From contig CAAFPE010000016.1 of the NCBI GenBank assembly GCA_900764755.1, positions 1 through 35,527 on the forward strand: 35,527 bases of DNA, written 5' to 3'. Positions within the stretch are counted from its first letter, which is position 1; each line of letters begins with the position of its first letter. Below, one piece after another: positions 20,213-26,283 of the stretch. The notes below the pieces were generated by a model. That model was not told the DNA's origin and did no database searches. It worked only from the letters and a program-made list of their open reading frames with translations. Position numbers and translations under genes: made by a program. This stretch comes from an uncultured Oscillospiraceae bacterium. Lineage in GTDB: Bacteria; Bacillota; Clostridia; Oscillospirales; Oscillospiraceae.

Positions 20213-20623
20213 ATGAAGCGGATCGTGGAAGAGCTGACATACAGCGTGGTGCTGGCGCCCCAGGAGGTGGCCTCCGCCACCCCCAAGACCAGCGCCTTTG
20301 CAGATGCCCAGAGCGTGCCGGAGATCGAGTTCCTGGTGGCCACCGGGGCGCTGGCCAAGGGCAAGAAGCTGAAGGTGGAGGTCTATACCTCCGATGAGGC
20401 GGGAGGCGGCTCCCCGGCGCTGGTGAAGGCGGTGGAGTTCACCGCGGGGGACGGGGCGGCCCACACCCTGGCGGTGGTGGACTATGCCGTGGATCCCGCC
20501 CGGGGCCGCTATGTGGGCGTGAAGATCCAGCACGACGCCGGAGCAGGCGTGGTCTGCGGCGTGACGGCGTGCGCCCGGAGCATGAGACTGCCCGCAGCCA
20601 ACGCCTGGACGGCAATGGTGTGA
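20213..20623 (+). CDS. Phage structural protein after capsid, 136 aa
   Basis: AAGGAGGAGAACGCAG before ATG 20213. Beta-rich protein (EIEFLVATGALAKGKKLKVE, HTLAVVDYAVDPARGRYVGV, AGAGVVCGVTACARSM). By position between capsid and connector it could be a head decoration protein; sequence alone does not show this. Longer reading from 20129 includes the capsid terminator-like hairpin and is rejected. Confidence 0.7.
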   Translation: MKRIVEELTYSVVLAPQEVASATPKTSAFADAQSVPEIEFLVATGALAKGKKLKVEVYTSDEAGGGSPALVKAVEFTAGDGAAHTLAVVDYAVDPARGRYVGVKIQHDAGAGVVCGVTACARSMRLPAANAWTAMV

Positions 20624-20636
20624 GGGAGGCGGTCAG

Positions 20637-20936
20637 ATGGCCATACCGGAGGAGCTGAGGGAGACGGTCTTTTCCTACTGCAAGGAGGAGGACACCCCGG
20701 ACACCCTGGGGCCCATGACGGTGGCCTGGGACGGGGCGGAGGGCTATCTGGAGGGGGCAGGGGTGACCCGGCCCGCCCCGGAGTCCAAACGGCACGGCCT
20801 GTGGCTGGTGGTCATGCTGGCGGAGACGCTGGACCGGTATGATAACCGGGGCGGACAGGCCGCCGGGCAGCTCCGGGACAACCCGGCCCACCGCCGGGCG
20901 CTGACGCAGCTAAAGCTGACGGAGCCGGAGGCATAA
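20637..20936 (+). CDS. Head-tail connector, gp6-like
   Basis: 99 residues: all-helical small connector pattern with LRETVFSYCKEEDTPD at the start, LWLVVMLAETLDRYDNRGG, and an end HRRALTQLKLTEPEA. HK97 gp6-like connectors sit under the portal. It is the last rightward gene before the DUF2442/DUF4160 moron; its stop codon overlaps the moron's terminator boundary sequence. Confidence 0.8.
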   Translation: MAIPEELRETVFSYCKEEDTPDTLGPMTVAWDGAEGYLEGAGVTRPAPESKRHGLWLVVMLAETLDRYDNRGGQAAGQLRDNPAHRRALTQLKLTEPEA

Positions 20937-20961
20937 AAAAGCCGCCCCCGGAAGGGGCGGC
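20935..20961 (-). terminator. Leftward terminator of the DUF2442/DUF4160 unit
   Basis: Minus strand GCCGCCCC-TTCCG-GGGGCGGC then TTTTTTAT. The boundary ATAAAAAAGCCGCCCCCGG (20933-20951) is identical to 25498-25516. No U-tract rightward, so late transcripts pass. Confidence 0.9.
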
Positions 20962-20964
20962 GGG

Positions 20965-21408
20965 TCAGGGCTGAACAGAGGGCTGGGGGCCGTATTCCCG
21001 TTCCATGGCGGTGCGGGTGACAATCCACTGCTTGCCGAACTTCTGGGCATCGACGCCCTCCACCAGCCTGCGGTAGGCCACCGCCTTGCGGAGAGTGCTG
21101 TCATGCAGGCTCCAGAGGGAGGTCGCGTCGGCGAAGGAGAGCAGGCCGTCAAAGGGGGAGGAGACCGGCTGGCCGTTCTCCCACAGCTCAGAGCCGTCCA
21201 GGTCGATGTCGTCGTTCCAGGAGATCCCATAGCCGCCCGGATCCGTCCGGACCTGCTCAAACAGGCCGGGGACGGTGCGGAGGGGGGCGAAGGCGTCTAT
21301 CTGATCCAACAGGGGAACCATGTTGTACTGCCTGGCGCAGCCGTCGGCAAAGTGGACCAGCAGGGCATAGCCGGGTAGCGGGGTAACGGATTTGATCTTA
21401 TGAAACAT
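20965..21408 (-). CDS. DUF2442-domain protein, 147 aa
   Basis: The N-terminal ~90 residues follow DUF2442 (KIKSVTPLPGYALLVHFADG, GISWNDDIDLDGSELWENGQ). The C-terminal part has a helical segment (LRKAVAYRRLVEGVDAQKFG, KQWIVTRTAMEREYG) that looks like an HTH of the kind used to select a target. GAAAGGAGC before ATG 21408. Second gene of a leftward two-gene unit with the DUF4160 gene. DUF2442 and DUF4160 genes are often adjacent in bacteria, a pairing reminiscent of toxin-antitoxin systems, but no activity is established to my knowledge. Confidence 0.8.
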   Translation of the reverse strand: MFHKIKSVTPLPGYALLVHFADGCARQYNMVPLLDQIDAFAPLRTVPGLFEQVRTDPGGYGISWNDDIDLDGSELWENGQPVSSPFDGLLSFADATSLWSLHDSTLRKAVAYRRLVEGVDAQKFGKQWIVTRTAMEREYGPQPSVQP

Positions 21409-21438
21409 GGGGAGCTCCTTTCTGCCGCAGCGCCCCGC

Positions 21439-21693
21439 TCATTCGAGCGGGGGCAGCGTCTTGAAGTTTTGGGTCATCCACATCTCCAGCAGCTCGGCCT
21501 GGTGATCGGCGGCCCATTCCCGAACCATATTCAGGGCCTTGCGGGGCAGGTCGCCTTCGATCATGTCCAGGGTCTGAATGTCGATGACGCCGTTATAGTC
21601 GCCATAGAGTGCGTGGATGTGGGGCGGATTGTGTTCTTTTCCCAGCAAATACATTTTGATGGTCATTCCGTAAAACCGTGAGATAACAGGCAT
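21439..21693 (-). CDS. DUF4160-domain protein, 84 aa
   Basis: Typical compact DUF4160: MPVISRFYGMTIKMYLLGKE, HNPPHIHALYGDYNGVIDIQ, LPRKALNMVREWAADHQAEL. The conserved PPHIHA motif with two histidines is its hallmark. AAAGGGGG precedes the ATG. First gene behind the leftward promoter at 21718-21746, which carries a palindromic operator. Partner of the DUF2442 gene, 30 bp downstream. Confidence 0.88.
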   Translation of the reverse strand: MPVISRFYGMTIKMYLLGKEHNPPHIHALYGDYNGVIDIQTLDMIEGDLPRKALNMVREWAADHQAELLEMWMTQNFKTLPPLE

Positions 21694-21717
21694 TGGGTTT
21701 TCCCCCTTTCTGTGATT

Positions 21718-21746
21718 AGTATATCACGATACCGTGAAAATATCAA
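21718..21746 (-). promoter_or_regulatory. Leftward moron promoter with internal operator
   Basis: Minus strand TTGATA (21741-21746), 17 bp, TATACT (21718-21723). The spacer holds TCACG-ATAC-CGTGA (21724-21737), a perfect inverted repeat placed to block RNA polymerase, consistent with autorepression by a product of the unit. Confidence 0.8.
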
Positions 21747-21774
21747 GAGGAAATTGGAAAAGAGGTGGGCTGGT

Positions 21775-22341
21775 ATGGAGACGAGCATAAACGCCGGGCG
21801 GCTGAACCAGCGGCTGGAGGTGCAGGAGTTGGCGGAGGCTGAGCCGGGGGTTTGGACCTGGAAAACCGTGCGGAGGACCTGGGCCCAGGTGGAGCAGAGC
21901 ACCAGGCGGAACCTGTTCTCCGCAGTGGGGATCGGAGCCCGGGGGACGGAACTGATCCTGCGGCGGCAGGAGCTGACCCTCCACAACGCCCTGCTGTGGG
22001 GCGGGCGGCACCTGTTTCTCACCGCCATCCGGCCTGAGGGGAGGCTCCACCTGCGGGTGGAGGCGGCTTTGGTGGCTGTGGACACGGTGCAGCTCCATAC
22101 CGATGAGGAGACGGTGGAACGCGCCTTCCCTGGGATCCTGACAGAGAAGTACGCCCGGCATGAACAGGAGTGGCCCATGTCGGTGAATCAGCTGGGCCTG
22201 GTGCTGGTGACACCCAAGCCTGTGGCGCTGGAGCCGGGCAGACTGGTCCAGGTAAGGGGGGCACTGTGGGAGATCCTGGTCCCCCATGAGCTGGATGAGT
22301 TCAAAAACGAGTATGAGATCGGAAGGACGGTGGACCTGTGA
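21775..22341 (+). CDS. Head-tail adaptor / head closure protein, 188 aa
   Basis: ATG 21775 after AGAGGTGGGC. The N-terminal part has the SPP1 gp16 / phage_H_T_join pattern (INAGRLNQRLEVQELAEAEP, WTWKTVRRTWAQVEQST), and the usual closing strand (VQVRGALWEILVPHEL) occurs at the end. Longer than the common ~110 residues, so it may hold an insertion in the middle. The promoter of the leftward moron lies within 60 bp upstream. Confidence 0.75.
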   Translation: METSINAGRLNQRLEVQELAEAEPGVWTWKTVRRTWAQVEQSTRRNLFSAVGIGARGTELILRRQELTLHNALLWGGRHLFLTAIRPEGRLHLRVEAALVAVDTVQLHTDEETVERAFPGILTEKYARHEQEWPMSVNQLGLVLVTPKPVALEPGRLVQVRGALWEILVPHELDEFKNEYEIGRTVDL

Positions 22342-22838
22342 GCGGGAAGGCCAGACTGGAGCGGGAGGAGATGGAGCGGTTCGCCCGGTATTGGGCGGAG
22401 TTGCTCCAGGCGGTCCCGGAGGCGCGGCGGAAGGCCGTGGAGGCGATGGGAGACGCGGTCAGGAGGGAACTGAATGTTCAGATCCAGGCCGCTGATCTGG
22501 AATCCGGCGCAAAAGGGACCGTCCGGTCTTGGCAGACAACGCGGCTGGGCAGCAGAGGCGGATACTCAGTGGTCTCGCCGGCAAGAGGAACCGTGATGTC
22601 CCGGGACCAGAGGGCACATGGCTGGAAGATGCGGCAGCACACATACAGGGGCGCCCCCATTACCGCCCGGCAGGTGACAAAGTGGCTGGAGCGGGGACAC
22701 GGGACCCGAAACAAAGTCGGCGAGGGCTATGTCAAGGGGCGGCAGTTTTACAGCTGGACCAGGGCGAGGGCCTGGGAGCAAGCCAGACGCGCCGCGGACC
22801 GGGTGCTCAGTATGATCGCAGATGAGGTGGACCTATGA
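22338..22838 (+). CDS. Tail completion protein, HK97 gp10-like
   Basis: 166 residues, GTG start overlapping the previous stop (GTGA). Helical start (EREEMERFARYWAELLQAVP), then basic beta part with MSRDQRAHGWKMRQHTYRGA and KWLERGHGTRNKVGEGYVKG, the GH(G)T pattern of gp10/XkdI-type proteins. Needed for joining head and tail. ATGA coupling to the next gene. Confidence 0.8.
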   Translation: MSGKARLEREEMERFARYWAELLQAVPEARRKAVEAMGDAVRRELNVQIQAADLESGAKGTVRSWQTTRLGSRGGYSVVSPARGTVMSRDQRAHGWKMRQHTYRGAPITARQVTKWLERGHGTRNKVGEGYVKGRQFYSWTRARAWEQARRAADRVLSMIADEVDL

Positions 22839-23326
22839 TCGAAAGAAACGATATCCTGCGGGCCATGGAGGGGCGGATCAACGGGAGCTATCCGGGAGAG
22901 GCGGTCTATTGGGACCGGCTCCCGAAGGACTTCACGCCCCCCGCCTTTACCCTGGAACTGGCCAGGATCGGGACTTCGGATGTAAACATCGGACTGGTCC
23001 GGAAAACGGCGGAGGTCCTGATCACCTGTTATGTGAAGCCAAACGCCTTCCACGACAGCAGCCGGGAGGAACTGAACCAGCGCCAGGAGCGCATTGCGGA
23101 TCTTTTTTCCGCCTGCCTCACGGTGGGAGACAGGGTGCTGACGCCGCGGGCGGAGAAAGGAATGGGCGACCCGGACAGTCCGGATGTTACAGTCACCTTC
23201 CAATGGACCGACGTGCGGCCCGGGTATCACGACCCGGAGGACCCCGGAGATCCGGAGACGGCCCAGACGCCGAAGATGGAGCACATTGAGATCAACAACC
23301 AATGCAACAAGGAGGAGAGGACATGA
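22835..23326 (+). CDS. Tail terminator, DUF6838/XkdJ-like
   Basis: 163 residues: ERNDILRAMEGRINGSYPGE, FTPPAFTLELARIGTSDVNI, VLITCYVKPNAFHDSSREEL, ending with an acidic tail. Size, fold pattern and position just before the sheath match the PBSX XkdJ-type terminator that caps the tail tube. ATGA overlaps on both sides keep head-tail joining genes stoichiometric. Confidence 0.8.
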   Translation: MIERNDILRAMEGRINGSYPGEAVYWDRLPKDFTPPAFTLELARIGTSDVNIGLVRKTAEVLITCYVKPNAFHDSSREELNQRQERIADLFSACLTVGDRVLTPRAEKGMGDPDSPDVTVTFQWTDVRPGYHDPEDPGDPETAQTPKMEHIEINNQCNKEERT

Positions 23327-24441
23327 GCGCGACAAGCATCGGCCTGCCCAAGCTGAAGATCGCCTTTGAGGCGGCGGCCCGGCAGACCATCAACCGGAGC
23401 AAGAAGGGCTATGCGGCGGTATTCGTCCGGGACGCCAAAGCCCAGGGGCTGCACAGGCTGAGCAGCGACACCATGATCCCCAGCGAGCTGGGGGAGGCAA
23501 ACCGGAGCTATATCAAGACGGCCTTTGTGGGCAGCGACCGGGGACAGCCCAGCCTGGTGTATCTGGTGGTCATCCCCACGGGGACGGAGGATACCACCGC
23601 CCTGGAGGGCGGCCTGAAGCTGCTGGAGTCGGTATCGGTGGACTATCTGGCCGCCCCCGCCGACGCTACCGAGGGGGAGCTGACCGCCCTGAACCAGTGG
23701 GTGGCGGACCAGCGGGCCAAGTACCGGACGGTGAAGCTGGTGCGGCCCTTTGGAAGCAAGGGGAGCGACAGCATGGGCGTGATCGAGCTGGATGAGAGCG
23801 GCATGGCGGACGCCAATGGTGCGGTGACCGCCGGGACTGCCTGCGGCCGGCTGGCTGGGCTGCTGGCCGGGATCCCCATGGGGATGTCCGCCACCTACGC
23901 CCCTCTCCCGGAGCTGACGGCGGTGACCGTTCGGACGGAGGAGGAGCAGACCCAGGCCATCGACGGGGGCAAGCTGATCCTGATCCACGACGGGCAGAAG
24001 GCCAAGATCGCCCGGGGCGTGAACAGCCTGACCACCATCCCGGCCGGAGGAAGCGAGGATTGGCGGAAGATCAAGATCGTGGAGGGGCTGGACCTGATCT
24101 CCTATTTCCTGCGGACCACGGTGCAGGACAGCTGGGTGGGCCAGTACCCCAACACCTACGACAACAAGCAGCTGCTGGTGGCCTATATCCTGGAGTACCT
24201 CCAGGAGCTGGAGCGGGCCGGGGTGCTGAACCCCGGGGAGAGCTACTGCGAGATCGATTACGACCGGCAGCTGAACTGGCTCAAGGCCCAGGGCGTGGAG
24301 GTGTCCACCCTGACCCGGCAGCAGGTGCTGGAGCACCAGACCGGCTCCTGGGTGTTCATCCGGTGCGGCGGGCGGCTGGTGGACGCCATGGAGGACTTCG
24401 AGGTCCTGTTCAACGCCCAGACGCTGGCTCTGGCGGCGTAA
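23323..24441 (+). CDS. xkdK: Tail sheath protein, XkdK-like
   Basis: 372 residues from ATG 23323 after GGAGGAG. Sheath features: GLPKLKIAFEAAARQTINRS, GKLILIHDGQKAKIARGVNS, WRKIKIVEGLDLISYFLRTT, and AGVLNPGESYCEIDYDRQLN. Its presence identifies the particle as contractile-tailed. It polymerises around the XkdM tube and contracts on infection. Confidence 0.93.
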   Translation: MSATSIGLPKLKIAFEAAARQTINRSKKGYAAVFVRDAKAQGLHRLSSDTMIPSELGEANRSYIKTAFVGSDRGQPSLVYLVVIPTGTEDTTALEGGLKLLESVSVDYLAAPADATEGELTALNQWVADQRAKYRTVKLVRPFGSKGSDSMGVIELDESGMADANGAVTAGTACGRLAGLLAGIPMGMSATYAPLPELTAVTVRTEEEQTQAIDGGKLILIHDGQKAKIARGVNSLTTIPAGGSEDWRKIKIVEGLDLISYFLRTTVQDSWVGQYPNTYDNKQLLVAYILEYLQELERAGVLNPGESYCEIDYDRQLNWLKAQGVEVSTLTRQQVLEHQTGSWVFIRCGGRLVDAMEDFEVLFNAQTLALAA

Positions 24442-24460
24442 GTGAGAGAGGAGGAGCAAT

Positions 24461-24901
24461 ATGGCAAGAACGATTGATTCAGCCAAGCGGGTTCTCAGCG
24501 GCACCTTCGGGGAGGTCTGGGTGGACGGCGAGAAGATCGCCGAGTGCACCGCCTGTCAGGCCAAGGTGAGCAAGGACAAGGCCACCATCAACCTGTGCGG
24601 CCAGTTTATGAGCGACACAAAGGCCCTCAGCGGCAAGGGGACCGGGAGCCTGACCCTGTACAAGGTGGACAGCGGCTTTTTACAGCGGCAGAGGAGACTC
24701 CAGGACGGCGTGGATGAGCGGGGGACCGTCATCACCAAGCTGAAGGACCCGGACAGCTGGGGCGCGGAGCGGGTGGCCCTGTACAACGTGAGCTTTGACG
24801 ACCTGACTCTGGCGGACTGGCAGGCGGCCAAGGAGGGCAGTGTGACGGCCCCCTTCACCTTCACCCGGTATGAGCTGCTGGACACCATTGAGGCGGAGTA
24901 A
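24461..24901 (+). CDS. xkdM: Tail tube protein, XkdM-like
   Basis: 146 residues, normal for XkdM. Signatures LSGTFGEVWVDGEKIAECTA, KVSKDKATINLCGQFMSDTK, KGTGSLTLYKVDSGFL and APFTFTRYELLDTIE. It builds the inner tube through which DNA passes. A perfect hairpin follows its stop, suggesting independent mRNA decay of the abundant sheath-tube message. Confidence 0.93.
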   Translation: MARTIDSAKRVLSGTFGEVWVDGEKIAECTACQAKVSKDKATINLCGQFMSDTKALSGKGTGSLTLYKVDSGFLQRQRRLQDGVDERGTVITKLKDPDSWGAERVALYNVSFDDLTLADWQAAKEGSVTAPFTFTRYELLDTIEAE

Positions 24902-24906
24902 GACGA

Positions 24907-24932
24907 CGCCCTCCCGGCCTGCCGGGAGGGCG
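24907..24932 (+). other. Strong RNA hairpin after the tube gene
   Basis: CGCCCTCCCGGC-CT-GCCGGGAGGGCG, perfect pairing, no U-tract. Likely a partial terminator or stabiliser between the abundant tube and the scarce chaperone. Confidence 0.55.
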
Positions 24933-24951
24933 TGAGAAAGGAAGTGCGCAC

Positions 24952-25353
24952 ATGGATACAAAAGAGAAGAAACCGGTGGATCTGCTGGCGATGCTGCTCC
25001 GTCCGGAGCTGCCGAATGTGAAGGAGGCGCTGCCGGAGGCCCGGTACCGGGTCAAGCGGCTGAGCGAGCTGCTGGGGCAGGAGGTGGTGTTCCGGCTGCG
25101 GGCCCTCCCCTATGGCAAGGTGCAGTCGCTGCGGGAGTCCAGGGCGGAGGACCTCAACGTACAGATCCTGCTGGCGGGCTGCGCGGAGCCGAACTGGAAG
25201 GCGCCGGAGCTGAGGGAGCGGTACGGAGGGGCCACCCCGGCGGAGACGGTCAAGGCGGTCCTGCTTCCGGGGGAGATCGAGGACCTGAGCCGGGCGGTGG
25301 AGCGGCTGTGCGGCTACCGCACCAGCACCATTGAAGCGGTAAAAAACGGCTGA
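24952..25353 (+). CDS. xkdN: Tail assembly chaperone, short form (XkdN-like)
   Basis: 133 residues: EKKPVDLLAMLLRPELPNVK, RYRVKRLSELLGQEVVFRLR, and AETVKAVLLPGEIEDLSRAV, the XkdN pattern. It lies between tube and tape-measure genes, where chaperones that coat the tape measure are always found. The frame closes at TGA 25351 just after a slippery heptamer, so this is the non-shifted product, expected in excess. Confidence 0.88.
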   Translation: MDTKEKKPVDLLAMLLRPELPNVKEALPEARYRVKRLSELLGQEVVFRLRALPYGKVQSLRESRAEDLNVQILLAGCAEPNWKAPELRERYGGATPAETVKAVLLPGEIEDLSRAVERLCGYRTSTIEAVKNG

Positions 25354-25496
25354 CGGAGGGCAGCGACCCAGAACTGGCGCTGGCGTACTATCTGTTTCAC
25401 GTCCACCACTGGACGCCGGAGCAGTATTACGCGCTGAACCGGGGCGGGCGGGACCTGGTCTGGGCGCTGGCCCTCCATGAAGCGGAGCAAAATTAG
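24952..25496 (+). CDS. Tail assembly chaperone, -1 frameshift fusion form, 181 aa
   Basis: A -1 slip at A-AAA-AAC (25341-25347) bypasses the TGA and continues 49 codons to TAG 25494-25496. The extension reads RLTEGSDPELALAYYLFHVH and onward (WTPEQYYALNRGGRDLVWAL), a coherent protein with no start codon or ribosome site of its own. Frameshifted long forms (gpG/gpGT in lambda) are the rule for tail chaperones; the long form binds the tape measure. Confidence 0.85.
25341..25347 (+). promoter_or_regulatory. -1 ribosomal frameshift slippery site
   Basis: A-AAA-AAC, in register with the zero frame (GTA AAA AAC), four bases before the zero-frame TGA. Confidence 0.85.
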
Positions 25497-25497
25497 G

Positions 25498-25527
25498 ATA
25501 AAAAAGCCGCCCCCGGCTGGGGGCGGC
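25498..25527 (-). terminator. Leftward terminator of the membrane-protein moron
   Basis: Minus strand GCCGCCCCC-AGCC-GGGGGCGGC then TTTTTTAT. Built like the one at 20935-20961, with the same 19-bp outer boundary. Inactive rightward for lack of a U-tract. Confidence 0.9.
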
Positions 25528-25532
25528 GGAGA

Positions 25533-26204
25533 TCAACGGTCTGGAGGCCAATTTCTGCAATCAGGCTCAATGATAAGTACAGGAGAGGTTCCACCTTTAT
25601 GTGTATAAAGAACATCGCCGGTCTTAACTCGTTTGTAGCCGGACGTAAGGGGACGGGAAAGGTGAAGGCGGCGGACAACATAGTCCTCCGCACCAGGGGT
25701 GAAGATGTTGATGAGACATCGAGCATACTGCTCATTTAAGAGAATGTCCTGGGCGGAGGTGTGATACAGCGAGAGCTCCACATCCTCTACATTGCCAAGC
25801 CACGCATCTATTTCCGGCTGTTTGGACCAGAAATAGATGCTGGCTACGTCTTCCGGAACCTGTCTAAATACAATAGACCACGTCTTACCATTATCCGTCA
25901 GCATGATCTGGCTGTCAGACGGTGTTGGTTCGTGTAAATAGGAGAGTTCAGGCGCTGTGTCAGGGAGATTTTCATTAAACAGGGTAACCAACTCAGAACC
26001 CTTCAAGGTCCATAGCTGCCGGTTTTCGGTTCCAACGATGGGATAAGATTCCTGATATTGATATGATATTCCGCGATATGGGCTGAGGGTCAAGAACATT
26101 GCCAAAGCGAAAAGAAGGGGAACGACGGCCCATATTATGACCAGCCATCGCCTCTGCTGTTTGTTGGCGGTGAGGTAAGCCAGAAAAAAGAAATGACGAT
26201 CCAT
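25533..26204 (-). CDS. Moron: membrane-anchored protein, 223 aa
   Basis: ATG 26204 follows GGAGTGAGGCGC; GTG 26216 is part of that ribosome site. A cytoplasmic basic N-terminus (LTANKQQRRW) precedes one membrane span (LVIIWAVVPLLFALAMFLTL); the remaining ~180 residues should lie outside. The external part is beta/alpha with no motif I know (SELVTLFNENLPDTAPELSY, DVASIYFWSKQPEIDAWLGN). Its AT-richer DNA differs from the late genes. Own promoter and terminator. A lysogenic-conversion role, such as surface change or superinfection exclusion, is inference. Confidence 0.75.
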   Translation of the reverse strand: MDRHFFFLAYLTANKQQRRWLVIIWAVVPLLFALAMFLTLSPYRGISYQYQESYPIVGTENRQLWTLKGSELVTLFNENLPDTAPELSYLHEPTPSDSQIMLTDNGKTWSIVFRQVPEDVASIYFWSKQPEIDAWLGNVEDVELSLYHTSAQDILLNEQYARCLINIFTPGAEDYVVRRLHLSRPLTSGYKRVKTGDVLYTHKGGTSPVLIIEPDCRNWPPDR

Positions 26205-26242
26205 TTTGCGCCTCACTCCATGATGCTTTCTTTTATGAACCT

Positions 26243-26271
26243 ATTCTATCAGAGATTCCAAAAAAATGCAA
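26243..26271 (-). promoter_or_regulatory. Leftward promoter of the membrane-protein moron
   Basis: Minus strand TTGCAT (26266-26271), 17 bp, TAGAAT (26243-26248), about 38 bp before the start codon. Confidence 0.7.
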
Positions 26272-26283
26272 GGAGGAGGCACT

